A DNA stretch of 64,000 nt from Symsagittifera roscoffensis (lineage: Eukaryota > Xenacoelomorpha > Acoela > Convolutidae): positions 53,108,750 through 53,172,749 of the forward strand of contig NC_087070.1 of the NCBI RefSeq assembly GCF_963678635.1, written 5' to 3'. Within the stretch, counting starts at the first letter, position 1. Every line of letters begins with the position of its first letter. Position numbers and translations under genes: made by a program. The notes beneath the pieces were generated by a model. The model had not been told where the DNA came from and ran no database searches. It was given only the letters and a program-made list of their open reading frames with translations. Positions 24,717-37,200 of the stretch are shown piece by piece.

Positions 24717-24845
24717 CTGGTTTTTTAAAACAATATGTATCAGGCTGGTTTTTTAAACAATTTGTACAGCTGTGCTCGATCTTAAAAAGCTAGGCTGGTT
24801 TTTTAAATCATTTGTACTGCTGTGCTCGATCTAAAAACGTAGCAG
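24717..24845. repeat. Short tandem repeat, about 60-bp unit
   Basis: Two full copies and one partial copy of AGGCTGGTTTTTTAAA..TTTGTAC.GCTGTGCTCGATCT. Confidence 0.65.
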
Positions 24846-24863
24846 ACCTCGACCCACGCATGT

Positions 24864-24883
24864 TATTTTAATATTTAATTTCA
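24864..24883 (-). promoter_or_regulatory. Candidate PPME1 poly(A) signal
   Basis: On the minus strand, ATTAAA motifs (AATTAAATATTAAAATAA) lie 41-60 nt beyond the PPME1 stop codon. Proximity is the only support. Confidence 0.35.
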
Positions 24884-24923
24884 CGAAGAGTAGTTTTGAG
24901 TCAACAGTCAATTTGAAAGTACA

Positions 24924-25498
24924 TCAGCAACCCGCATTTGTTCTTGAGAATCCGCTTTCGACTGTCGGTGCTAATTTATTTCTCTGGACAAAAGTAGCCA
25001 GAGCATCTGCTACCAAATCTGGGACATCTTCATGCACGGCATGGCCAGCTTTGGGTAAAACCAACATCTGGAATTTGCCCTGCATTTGGGCAACTGTTAG
25101 CTCTTTGTCCAGTCGATCGACTCCTGCAAGAATTAGCAACTTCGGTCCGGGGAAACTTAAGTAGTTCTCGGTCAGTCCTACAAACCAACTGGTCCAGAAT
25201 TTTTCAGTTTTGAAGAGATCAATTCTCCACGAATACGAACAATTATCGTCGCGACTAGATTCCTGCTTGTCAACGTCAATTAAGACACATTTAGGGTAAA
25301 ATCCATCATCAGTTTTGAGATGTTCTGGTGTCAACGCAGCTTCGTTTTGATTAGGCTGCTTGTCTTCTGTAGTTATTGGAATATTATGATTGGTCTCGCT
25401 TGGTGGCTCGATGTAGTTTTGGTCGACATCATCATCGTTTTCCACTTCCTGGAGAGACCCGAATGTTGCTGTTGACTTCTGTTCAACTAAACCCACAA
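24924..25498 (-). CDS. PPME1: PPME1 exon 4 (terminal)
   Basis: About residues 286-476: acidic loop, then SYSWRIDLFKTEKFWTSWF, GVDRLDKELT and the catalytic His of GHAVHED. Two in-frame acceptors lie 12 bp apart (exon start 25498 or 25486). Both keep phase and would differ by four residues. Stop TGA at 24926-24924. Confidence 0.92.
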
Positions 25499-28400
25499 CT
25501 AAGTAAACTTAACAACAATAATTTTATATACAAACCCTAGAGTAACCACAAAATTAGAAAAAATCTATGCAGCACATATTCATCAATTAATTGAATATAT
25601 TTTATAATTTTTCTAATTTTTTTTCTTCCTTTGCTTATGAGAAGTCATCTGTGCTGATGATTAATTGTGGAGGTAAACTCAAAACTCCAGAGAACAAAGC
25701 AAACATAGATTTCTTGATTTCAGTGAAATCCAACAGCTTGACTTTTACACTGTACTCTTGATTAAAGTAGATAGTAAAACTTAGGGTTGTTTGGATGAGA
25801 AATGTTTAGATACTCGGCATACCAGGTTGGTAGTGAGAAAAAGAACTACAAAATCAAAATTGTAGACTACCGCCTTGATATCAAAATAGGCTAATTGGAC
25901 ATCACAGTTATTGTTCCGACCATTTGAAAATTGGAGAGGAATTTTGTATTCGGGTGTCTTTTAGGTTTCCTTTTCTTTTTTGTTTTCCACGCAAAACCAA
26001 GTACCAAAGATAACACAGAGGCGAAGTTGCACTTCGCATACACAAGCAAAAATATGACTGATAACGCTACTGGGAAAACTGAATGAGTAAAACTTTGAGT
26101 CTACAAAATTTTTTAAGTGACGCAAGCCAATTACGACGCATTAGCAGTACCAGTCAATTTGAAAAAGGAGAAATATTATCAATTGCACATGCCTCAATTT
26201 ATAGAGCGGACACATTTTAGCTAGTATACGGAAAAATTCATTAAAAACATCCGACCCTGCCCAGGTTTGAACCCTCTTATTTTGTTGCGGTTCTCCTCCC
26301 TACCTCTACGTTACAGATCCATGATACCTTGAAGCTGAAGTGCTAATTGTAATACAAAACTGCTCGTATCAGGGCAAAGCACTGAATCTTCTGACTGCCT
26401 TTTAAGGTATATGGAGCAGTAATAACATGAAAAAAAAATAAATGTTAATTAAAATAAAACGAAAATTAAATTTTTTAAAATTTGAGACTTTTGTAAACAT
26501 CATCCCCCCACACGCCATATAAACTACAAATGATAACTTTCACTCCTAGTAACAAATCAGTTATGGCAAATAGGCTTCCTTCAACCAATATGGACTGACT
26601 TCCAAGAACGATTAAATCTCCGCTTACGCGTTAATAGCGCGAAATATATCGCGCATTAATTTTCCCAAATTGACCGAAATGGCAATTTTTAAACCCGCAT
26701 AACTTTACAAAAGATGAGGACATGTGAAATATCTTGTCAAATTTAAGCTCAGGACAGCAATACCTTTTGAATAAAAAATTCCGTCAAAAATTGCTAGTTA
26801 AAAAGTCGAAACTTAATTAAAATAAAAACCACCCCGAGCACAAATATTCCGCTGCTTTCGTTACGAAAGTCGGAACAATAATGGTCGGTGTTAATATCTT
26901 CAGCATTGGCTGTACTTAATACTTAATGGCTGTTATTGATTCAAAGGAACACTTTAAGCATTTTTATCGCAACAAAATTTGCGACTTAGATTGGAAAAAA
27001 AAGATAATTCATATTATAACACAAGCTATGGTTGTGTAATCATTGGATTGGATCGAGCGATATATCACCTTAAAACCTTTTCAGTCGTGATTTGAACGAC
27101 ATAAAAAATTTATCGTGAGAAAAGTCGTTTCTCACGATAAATCGTGAGCAATTTTTAAACCCGCATAACTTTACAAAAGATGATGACATGTGAAATATCT
27201 TGTCAAATTTAAGCTCAGGACAGCAATACCTTTTCAATAAAAAAATTCCGTCAAAAATTGCTAGTTAAAAAGTCGAAACTTAACTTAAAAAAAAACCACC
27301 CCGAGCACAAATATTCCGCTGCTTTCGTTACGAAAGTCGGAACAATAATGGTCGGTGTTAATATCTTCAGCATTGGCTGTACTTAATACTTAATGGCTGT
27401 TATTGATTCAAAGGAACACTTTAAACATTTTTATCGCAACAAAATTTGCGTCGCAACAATATTTGCGACTTAGATTGGAAAAAAAAGATAATTCATATTA
27501 TAACACAAGCTATGGTTGTGTAATCATTGGATTGGATCGAGCGATATATCACCTTAAAACCTTTTCAGTCGTGATTTGAACGACATAAAAAATTTATCGT
27601 GAGAAAAGTCGTTTCTCACGATAAATCGTGAGCAATTTTTAAACCCGCATAACTTTACAAAAGATGATGACATGTGAAATATCTTGTCAAATTTAAGCTC
27701 AGGACAGCAATACCTTTTGAATAAAAAAATTCCGTCAAAAATTGCTAGTTAAAAAGTAACCCTGCCGACCCAAAGGGTCCCCCCTTTGATACTTTTTCAG
27801 AAATCCATTTTTGGCCGACCGACCCTAAAATTTTTCTAAAGGCGCCAATATATACTAACTTTGAGGGGGAGCGCGCGCCAAAAAAAACGCGATTAATTTG
27901 TAAAATTTTTTCAAAAAGTGCCCAAAAACGGCTTTTTGATTGTTTTTTCAAAAATTTGCCTGCGGCGCAGAAAATTTTGCCAAAATAGGGGCAAAACAGT
28001 GCTTTGAGAGAGCTCGAAAAATCAATTTGGTTGACCTAAAAAAACAAAAAAAGTCATCAAAATTTTGGAAAATTTTTTGAAAATCCGCCCCCCCCCTCGA
28101 GAAAATCCTAGATCCGCCCCTGACCCATAGTACTTTTGTCGTTTTTATACTCAGTGAAAGTTACCTCTTCTCGTGCTCTTGGTGATTTGTCCGATCATGG
28201 ATATTTTGGCGGATTCTCTTCTCTTGATGTAGCCACTCCTGACAGCCCACTCGACCGCCTGTTGAGAGGAAGAGAAAGACTTCGGTCTCGATTGCAACAC
28301 ACTCTTCATGCCACTCAGCGCATTCATTGCCGATCCTAAATTACCCAAAACTGCTCACGTAATTCAACTTCACCCAAACCAACACCTCCCATATTGTAAA

Positions 28401-30463
28401 CAAGACAGACGACATGACAGCAAAACGATGACATTAAAACATGACATTCAGACAAATGAGCGTTATTCGTATACTAGTTTAAGACTATTCGAATTTGAGG
28501 GTTATGTTTCTCAGAAACAAAATAGGAGAAATGCCTGTAGCATCGTCTCAAAGTACCAATTAAAAAAAAGGATTGATATTTAACAAGCTGACGTCTCATT
28601 TGCCGGGACATCCCCTTGCATTGCAAAATGAAAGAGAAACTCTTGACTACATAGCACATATTTATGAATTCAATGAGTTTTACTAATGCCTTATAATTTT
28701 TAATAGGTGCCATAATTAGGAACGAGATCACTCACATCAATTTCAATTTAAAGAAAACAATGAACTCTGTTCAAAAACGAACTCACTATCTGCAAAAGAA
28801 AAACAAATAAGCCTCAGTCAAGACTATGAAGTTAAATTTCAATGTTTCTCTTCTTACAAAATTATGTAATATCTACCCTTCATGCTTCATGTATTTCTGG
28901 CTGATTGACCTTGAAACGTTCGTGAATGCTCTTTTGGTTTGAACGGTTAATTCTTTTTAAAAACCGTAACTCTTTTCGTTATTTTTGATTGGAATCACTC
29001 AGTAGCAGTTCTTAATGAGAACCCTGAGCCAACTAATGGCTAAAAGTAGAGGTGTAGAGGTTTCTCAGCCAAGTGATCTACCAGGAATAATTTTCTTTTC
29101 CAAGAACCATTCATGTTGCTTACTTTAATTCATGAAGCTTCAAACTACAGTCAGTTTGTTCAAAACAATCAGACAGTCGGTAACAAACCTTCTACTACAT
29201 CGATGACACAAGTGGCCGCTATATTAGCCAGTCTGTCTCTGCAGTTAGCTCCAATGTACGCCGCCAGAGCCCCTCCCATCGAGTGCCCCACCACAAACAG
29301 TTTCACTTTATTACTGATTCTCCCATCCTCCCCTTCCATATTTGATGGCACGTATTTCTCCCTCGATAGAGCATTGTATACATCACATACGTCAGAAGCT
29401 AGACGTTCGAATGAGAGGTCGTGTTCGGCTGAGACGTTCCACGCTTCGCTCCGTCCGTGACCCCGGAGATCGATGGCGACTAAGTGGGTGTTTAGGAGAC
29501 TGAGGTCCAGATGTTTTGCCAGGGGCGCCCAGCTGAGTCCGGAGAAGCCAGCACCATGGAGACAGAGAACGACTGCAAAAAAAACAGACACCAGTATTGG
29601 AAATGAACTCGATAAAAGAGCCTACAGAATTCACATATTGACCTTAAAATCCTATAGATTGACCTTAAGATACGTGAAATCCATATTCCAAAAAAAATCC
29701 CTGGAACAACAATCTGTGATTTTCCACAAGCAAAACAGACAAAGTAGGAAACAGACAGAGCTCAAGCCAGCTCGCCCAAAAACCAGCAAGTTTTCCGAAA
29801 ACATTCATAGTTAAAAGTGATTTCTCAATTTCGTTGTTTGAAAAATTTCAGATTCTTGAAAAAAATTCAACAAAATAACCTTACACAGACAAAACAAATT
29901 ACATTGTTTCAATTTCTGAGCTTATAAGGATTTCATTGCCTTTAAGCTAATTCAACCTCAGAAAAAGTTTTCTTTTATATATATAAAACCCAATTTGAGA
30001 AAACTGATCAAACTGTATTTTGTCAGTTCAGATATCCGAAAATCACATTATATTTTATTCTACAGGGAAATATAAAATTCAAATTAAATTTCAGAACTTC
30101 AACTCCACTTGCCTTTAAAACTTAAACCTATGAAGAAACTAACTCATATACCTCTTATTAACCTAGAATAGAGTTCGGGTCCGCGCACAGTCCTGGGATC
30201 ACAGGCCTCGCTCCCTTCGCTGTCTTGTTCTGGGGCTCCTCGGTTGCTTCACCTGCTATTTGGTTCTCAGGCGATGAATGCAAATACACGTGAAAACTTT
30301 CTGAATCACTCAACTTCACTTGAACTTGTGTAGGGAAAAACTCTTTGGAAGAAGTTACTGAAAAATCAGGCGCAAATTTACTAGAAACGATGCTTCCGGG
30401 ATTATTGCGAGATGATGACTTAGATGAGCTAGGCGCTTTTGAGGTTGGAAATCGGTCGGTCAT
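24924..30463 (-). CDS. PPME1: Protein phosphatase methylesterase 1 (PPME1/PME-1), four exons
   Basis: Serine esterase that removes the C-terminal methyl ester of the PP2A catalytic subunit, opposing LCMT1; mainly nuclear/cytosolic. Exons in gene order are 30463-30163, 29572-29189, 28335-28165 and 25498-24924. Phases all match, giving about 476 residues against 386 in human; the excess is in the N-terminus and the acidic loop. Alpha/beta-hydrolase features: LCLHGAGFSGLSW oxyanion strand (103-115), DLRGHGRSE (135-143), nucleophile elbow GHSMGG with Ser198, Asp225 in VIDVVEG, GVDRLDKELT, QMQGKFQM and His438 in KAGHAVHED. The low-complexity acidic insert at the start of exon 4 matches the position of the disordered loop in the family. 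No lesion is seen. Confidence 0.94.
26020..26340 (-). mobile_element. tRNA-derived SINE with tail hairpin motif
   Basis: B-box-like GAGGGTTCAAACCTGGG on the minus strand near 26280, an A-box-like region beyond it, and the GCGAAGTGCAACTTCGC tail motif at the low-coordinate end. Lies in PPME1 intron 3. Confidence 0.5.
26682..27757. repeat. Tandem duplication, 2.25 copies of a 466-484-bp unit
   Basis: Units start at 26682, 27148 and 27632 (GCAATTTTTAAACCCGCATA) and are almost identical. The second is 18 bp longer because of an internal GCAACAA.ATTTGCG duplication. Each full unit ends with a 14-bp perfect hairpin (TTTATCGTGAGAAA, 5-nt loop) and contains CTTTCGTTACGAAAG. The third copy is cut off at 27757, exactly where the MITE begins. 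Lies in PPME1 intron 3. Confidence 0.9.
27758..28123 (+). mobile_element. hAT-like MITE, left end missing
   Basis: Starts within the family interior (CCCTGCCGACCCAAAGGGTC) and ends CTAGATCCGCCCCTG. It fuses directly to the truncated third tandem copy and stops 41 bp from PPME1 exon 3. Confidence 0.7.
28165..28335 (-). CDS. PPME1: PPME1 exon 3
   Basis: Residues 229-285: SAMNALSGMKSVLQSRPKSF and AVEWAVRSGYI, the cap-region helices conserved in PME-1. Acceptor TAATTTAG|GATCGG, donor AAGAG|GTAACT. Confidence 0.93.
28336..29188. other. PPME1 intron 2, nothing else seen
   Basis: AT-rich; no repeat or frame that I can assign. Confidence 0.5.
29189..29572 (-). CDS. PPME1: PPME1 exon 2 (catalytic Ser and Asp)
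   Basis: Residues 101-228: HGAG oxyanion segment, DLRGHGRSE, GHSMGG (Ser198) and VIDVVE (Asp225). Acceptor TTTTTTGCAG|TCGTTC, donor AGAAG|GTTTGT. Confidence 0.95.
30163..30463 (-). CDS. PPME1: PPME1 exon 1
   Basis: Residues 1-100: Ser/Lys-rich N-terminus, then FAPDFSVTSSKEFFPTQVQV and ESFHVYLHSS, matching the family's entry into the hydrolase fold. Donor CTAG|GTTAAT, phase 1. The long linker ending DPNSIL precedes the oxyanion strand. Confidence 0.9.
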
Positions 30464-30777
30464 AGCTAATTACAAAAACCAAGACTGCGTTTAAATGGCA
30501 TTCACATATTTCAGTCTGAAAACAAAACAACGTCACTTTTAAACATTTTTTGAGTCTACATACATGTAAAAATTTATTTTATTGGCAAGTCTTAATGTAA
30601 ACGCAAAACTTATCAAAGCAAACATTTTGACTTCAAAAATTTAAAACGTGCCAGATTGTCACGACTTACATTATATAACATTCTTGTGCATATTCAAAAT
30701 TACGTTAACGGTCAGAATCACGCATTTTACAAGCTTTACAATTTAATCTACGAAGCCATACATTAAACATTTCGATA
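30464..30777. promoter_or_regulatory. Divergent promoter region between PPME1 and the ANKAR-like gene
   Basis: Only 314 bp separate the two divergent ATGs, so both 5' UTRs and core promoters must lie here unless upstream noncoding exons exist. AT-rich, no CpG island, no clear TATA or initiator that I can defend. Confidence 0.5.
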
Positions 30778-31285
30778 ATGGATTTTGACGAGCGATCGTG
30801 GGATGCAATTCATCACGCCGCCTTTGAAGGATCCAAAAAACAAATTGAGAAAATTTTAGCAGAATATCCCGAAAGTATAGAACACCTGACCGGCGGTAAA
30901 AGCAAGAACGGCACTATCGGCTGTACCCCTCTGCTGTGTGGGGTCCTCGGAAACAAGCCAGAAGTCATCCGCCAATTACTGGATTTTAAAGCGAATATAA
31001 CAGCTGTGGATGGAAAAGGGCGCAACGCAGTAGAAATCGCAATTAAGGAGCAAAACTCGGAAGTCTTTGATTATTTTTTCAAAGAGCATAACGACAAACT
31101 GTATCCAGTTCAAACGTTGATGGACCAGCTGAAATCTACAGACGATTCGGTCGCTTTTAACGCAATTAACTTCGTCGACGTTCTCTTGAGTCGTGAGGTG
31201 TCGCTTCAGCTCCTCTGGAATGAAATGATGGAAAACGATTTCGTCAAGAGTCTCAAGAAGATTACTCAAAGTGATATCGGTTTAG
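30778..31285 (+). CDS. ANKAR: ANKAR-like exon 1 (ankyrin repeats)
   Basis: Residues 1-169. Starts MDFDERSWDAIHHAAFEG. The strong donor TTTAG|GTACGT gives phase 1. A second GTACGT four bases later would give phase 2. Confidence 0.85.
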
Positions 31286-34200
31286 GTACGTACGTCAAAC
31301 TGCTGCACAAAAAGAGTGAATTTGAGTCAAAACTACTCACTACATTTTGGATAATTTTTTTTTCTTCCAAACAAAAATGGCTGATTCATTTTTGCAATAA
31401 AAAATCAACAATAGAAAAAGCAAAGATACAAAAAAATAGATGACAATGGTTATAAATTTGAAAAAAAATGCTGGCCAAATTGAACTGAAAACCAAAAATC
31501 ACAAGACACTTGCTCTCGTGAGTGTAATTATGAACAGCCATTCACTGTCATACAAAATTGCAAAATCTTTCACTACCTCAACAAAGAAAATATACTTTGA
31601 AAAAACAAAAATTTTTGCTTAAACTGCTCCAAAAACTATTTGAGCAATTCGGCAAACTGCGCGTACTGAACTTCAGGCGGAAACTAAAGACATTTCTCAT
31701 GAAACCACACTTCGAAAATGCTGAGATGTTATTGAACTTTTTAGGCCAGAAGAGCACATGCTTGAACTGGGTGTTCAACTTGTGCAAACTGGAACCCTTC
31801 AGAAATCTGTGCTTGGAAAAGTACGGAATGGTTGAATTCCTTCTCTCCCTCGCCAAAACATTTAAATCCATCCATGGAAAACAAGCTGCAAATGATCCTA
31901 GCTCCCATTCTAATGTACAACTACTGCCGTCTTTGTACCACCAGCTTTTCGAGGTTCTGGCAAAATTATCTCTTGACACTGAAAACGGGGTCAGGAAGCT
32001 ACGAACTAAAGGTGGTATAACGGTTCTCCTTGAAAACATGTTGGACCCTATGCTTGCAGAAGGAACTTTATTGGTATTAATTAAAATGCTAACACTACTG
32101 ACGAACGAGGAATGCTACGTCGCAAAACCGGCTCCGAAACCGGAAAAGGATCAACAAGAATTTGTTCAACCGGAAACAGAAGAAGACGAAAATTCTGAAG
32201 ATGAAAATACTTCGGAGCTGAATGCATCTCATAACTCGGAAGACTCATTCGGTTATGAAAAGGAGCTGCTAAAAGTGAAAAAAGAAATTCAAGATGAGTT
32301 TAGAGGATTCTCGAAATTGGTTGAAATTGTGAAGCTGTACGAGAAGTTCCCTAGTGAAACTATGGTCGAGAATTTGAATACTATGATTCAGAAAATCTGC
32401 GAGTAAGTACTCCACAGATTTCGAAGAATTTTATATGGTAAAAACATTGCATCCGAAACTTAATCTTAAAAGCTGTCTTTATAAGGAAAAACCCAACGCT
32501 TATAAGTAAAAAATCTTAAAAAATTATAAGCATATTTTCAAATCGATCGAAGTTTGAACTGAAATGAAATGTAAAGTTTTACGCCTTCTTCAAAAAATTT
32601 AGATGTCACATACGAATAAAATCGGACAGCTGAATACTTTGCGGACTAATAGGGTAACGTGACACGACCTCAACGCTTCTCGATTCGACATCTATTTTGA
32701 CTTTTTTGCACGTTTTCAGGAAGAACAGAGAAAATCAAACCTTGATTGTATCACAAGGACGCATTACTGAAGCCCTCCTACATCACGCCAAGAATCAACG
32801 AGAAAAAAACACCCAGCTGTCTTGCATCGACACACTCAAACTGTTGGTATCCCAAAATCCAGAGAGTCAGGAGATTGCCATAGCTCAAAACGCCATACAG
32901 CCAATTAATCAAGGTGGGATTTTGTTCTACGATTATGAATACAAAATTATCTTGTTAATGCCAAACTGTTGGTAATATTGATGACCTTGAGCATGGCAAT
33001 CCGGCAGCAAATAGTGATTCTTAGATTGACAAAAAATTTGACCATTTTTTGACGTGTTGAATTAAAAATGCCTCGTGTTAGATTTAAAATTTCGTTCAAT
33101 TAATTCGGGTCTAATTGAAATTAACCGAAAAGGATGTTGTGAACAACTTAAAGACCACAATGAAAACAGATCGACAACCACTTTGAAAAATTATTTTTAC
33201 AAAATTCATTCAGTTTTCAAATTGCGAAGCAGCATCAGTTCTCTGTGCTGTCTAAAATTGAAAGCAGCTTTTTTGTTGGCCACTTCCGTCACAGGTAAAT
33301 GGTCTTTATCTAAACTTTAAGCACGATCTAACGAAGACCCGATTTCAGCAGAAAAAATGAGCATCCCAAAAGCAATTGTGATTATATTGTATAATTTTGC
33401 AAACTTCACAGAGATATTATCATCGAAAAAATATATATGCCATTATAGTGTAAGCTAGTAAAAAAACACAAAGGGAACTTGCAACTTAACGTTTATAATA
33501 CAGTTTGTTTATTATTTGAAGATCTCCTTTTACTATCCTAAAAATAATGTATTTTTTTCATTGTTATTATATTAGAATAACAAAAACAAAAATAATTTTA
33601 ATGTAATTTATTTACATTATTGTTATCATTATTATTATTATTTCCACAGTTCTGAAGAAGAGTAGACAGAACCGGGTACAGTTGTCGTGCAGCAGTGCTC
33701 TGTGGGCTCTGGCGGGGGACGATGTGAATCGGAAGCGACACATTGGCGACTTGATCGGCATTCGACTGCTGTTGGACTACATGAGTACTGATGAAAACGA
33801 GTTGCTTCAATTGGCCAGGTTTGTTCCACCACTTAACTTATTTAAATATCGATTACGTAGCAGTAGGCTGACAATTTTTATATTGACCAATCAGAATCTA
33901 AACAAACAAGCAAAGGTACGAAAAAAATAATTATTTAATTCCTGAGTTTGCTTTCACATCTCGATTCTGACTGGTTAAAACACTATTTGTCTATTTCCTG
34001 ATAATGAATCCATGGTTGTCTACTTACAGACTGCATTCCTTAAAAATCATAGAGATATGTTCACTAGCTAATTTTATTTCAGTTTTTATCAACAACCAGT
34101 AAGTATTTTCAAGGTGAAATAATTTAAATTGAGAATGAAAATTCCATGTCTGGATTTAAGTACCCCAGAAATTTATATGTCCCGTGAAAACTGTCCAAAA

Positions 34201-37200
34201 AGTAAAAACTGTCCAAGAGATTTGCTCCCCAGAAAAAAAATTGTTCAAAAATTGTCCGGCCGATTGCTACACTAGTTAACGACTAAGGATTAAATTGATA
34301 AGCTATCAATAGGAGGGAATATTTCGGCGAGCCCACGCAATTGAGCAACAAGGCTTAAATTTTCTTTAAGCATAGAGACAAAATTAAAACAGGACTCAAA
34401 CCACTTACACATACATACACAATTAATTCTATATTGATACTTTTGCCTATTTTAGGCATGAGTGTTATTATTATTGCTCTCGTGTTAGCGTTAACAATGG
34501 AAATCCTTATCACAAATGAAAACAACGAAACGCTGATTCATGATGCATAAGCATACTTCAAACATCGATTTTAACAGACACCTCGATTTTAACAGACACC
34601 TCAACTCGTGGCGATGTGTTTTATCCAAATGCAATGATCATGTGTGCTCTTTTCAAGAGAAGTCACTAATATAAATGATGTTAGTCATCTTCCGGGTCCA
34701 GCCGATATTGAGAAACGGAAATTCAGAAAACCTCTTCAAAACAAAGCAGTCGTTGCAGATGAGCCACCACATCAAGCGATTCTCTCCGTCCAGAGACATC
34801 AAGACATTGCAGCAAGAACTCCGAGCTATTCGGCCAACCAGAGGACCGCTAACAGAGTAATTCAGGAGAGACGGCCCAGAATGCAGGAACCAAAATTCTT
34901 AAAAGATTTTGAACTTTCCGAGCTGCTGAAAAAGACACGCAGTGGCGAGCGCTTCCTTCATTTTGATTCTAGATCTAATGATTTAACGCGAATAATTTTT
35001 TTCACCCTCTTCCAGGACTAGATCTTTTCAGAGGCGCTGATGATTGAATCATCGATGGCACCTTTTCTACGGCCCCGAGTGTGTTCTTTCAGATATACAC
35101 CATACACGCATCAGTCGAGGAAATTCTGATCCCTATTGTGTATGCATTGCTTCCCGGTAAAAAGGAAGAAAGCTATATTCGTTTTTGATCGGTTTCGACT
35201 GATATTCATAAACTAGCAACCATTGATTTCGAAAAAGCAATAAAAAAGCGTTTACTTCCGAAGCTCATCAAAAAGTTCTAATATGAACAGGAAAATGACG
35301 AAATCCTGATCGGAGAAAGGTCAAAACTTGACGTGAACCGTTCCGAGTTAGTTGCAACCTACGACCCAAAAGGGCGCAGCAACAACATTAAACTATGATT
35401 CAAAGTCGATTTGTTTTCCTAAGCTGATATTGTAAAGCAAAAGAGATCAATAAATTTTGCTAAGTTGAAATTTTTTCCTCGATAGTTTCAAAATCGAGTC
35501 ACACCTATTTTGAAAACCGTTAAATGATCAATGTAACAAAGCTTTTACCATCCCCTTCCTTTTTGGCCCAACCGAGTCAACCCGTATCGATCTTGCCATA
35601 ACTTATTACCCCATTTGGGGTTATTCAATTTCGAATTTGAACTAAATTACGAAAATTTTGTCGGACCCGAGATTTGAACATCCGACGTTTTGATCTCGAA
35701 CACTACTGACTGGACAGCTCGATCAAAAGCGCTTTAAAATTTCAAATTTCAAAACTTGAGTGGCTTTGACTTTTCTAGGGTTAATTGGTACGCATTGCAT
35801 CTAATTATAGAACAATCAAACAAACACAAAAGAACAAAACATTTAAGATCACAAGGTCAAGTCAAAGAAATTAATTTTGCGAAATAATTTCGGTCAACTT
35901 TGTTAATAGTCTGGTAGTTTTGTTTAAATTTCGGGCTGTTTCATCAAGGACACAAAGGTTCTGGAACACAAATGTCCATGCACCAAAAATTCCGATTACT
36001 GCTCAAATTCATTAAAGAAATTTGCGCGGTATTTTTACTTTCCATGGAAACGCAAAAAAAATTACACACTAACGAAGTGGGTGTCTTTTGAAAGAAATTC
36101 ATCCGATTTCGTTGAAATGTTAGAGTTGAGTTCAACATGTTTATATTTATGTAGTGAGGGTTTGGCGCTCGCATGTGAAGGTCCTTTCGGAAGAGCAGAG
36201 GAAATAGGAAACCAAGGGGGCATAATTCCCCTCAACCGTCTGTTCCGAAACCAGGACGAGAGAATTGTGATAGGGGGGATCAGAGCTATGCGGAAGATGG
36301 TGGCTGGAATCGGACTGCTGCCTGTGAAAAGCAACCAGAAACACGTCTTGGACTCCAGATCACACAAGTTATTACTCTTATTGATATAGTAACTCTCAGT
36401 CAAAACTATTGCAAAATTGGAAAACTCTTTGACTTAACATTTCAGTTTTTCATAACTTTCAAGTTTTTGATATCAAACTACAATTTCAACCGTTGGTATA
36501 AGCCACGACTATATTTTAAACTTGTTTTCGTTTACTTTCAGATTTCTTCTGGCTCTGATGAAGCACGGCAAAAGCGAAATGGTACAAATCGAGGCTGCCC
36601 TGACACTGTCCTACATTTCACTGGGTTTGAGTCTAACCATTAATTGATACTAACAATGAGACAACTCCACTCACTAACTGTATCAAAAAAACGCGCATAA
36701 AAGAAATTCAGCCCAAACAAATTAATGAAATGGTTATCAGATCGAAAATTTTCGGTCAGCCAAAAAAAACATCAAAATTTAACGTACCAACCAAGTAATC
36801 ATTCTTTTATTCTTTTTGATCTGGTCGCGACATGGCGACTTACTTTGAACTGTTTGCGACCTGGTGACTTACTTAAGGTAATTTTCTTAAGGTAATATAC
36901 TTAAGGTAATCTGTTTAACTTTAACCTTTTCGAGGAAATCAGACGCCATCAAAACGTGTCAAAGAAGGAGGCCGACTGATAATAAAGAGAGATTTAGGCC
37001 CTAGGCCCGGATCAAATTGCCCCATCCACTTACCTAACCTCGCTCTAAATGGCATAAGACTGGCATAAAATATAGCTATCTCTATCAATGCAGCCACAAT
37101 TCCCACAGGAAGAAAACATCAGGCATAATTCCTCTTCCCAAATCAGGAGAGGATTTATAGAAATCCAAATTTTCGGACCGTTGCACTATTAGTGCCAACC

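Noticed and set aside
34644-35021. Additional exon of the ANKAR-like gene
   Set aside because: It lies in an intron with no usable splice sites in phase, and its motifs match MULE transposase proteins.
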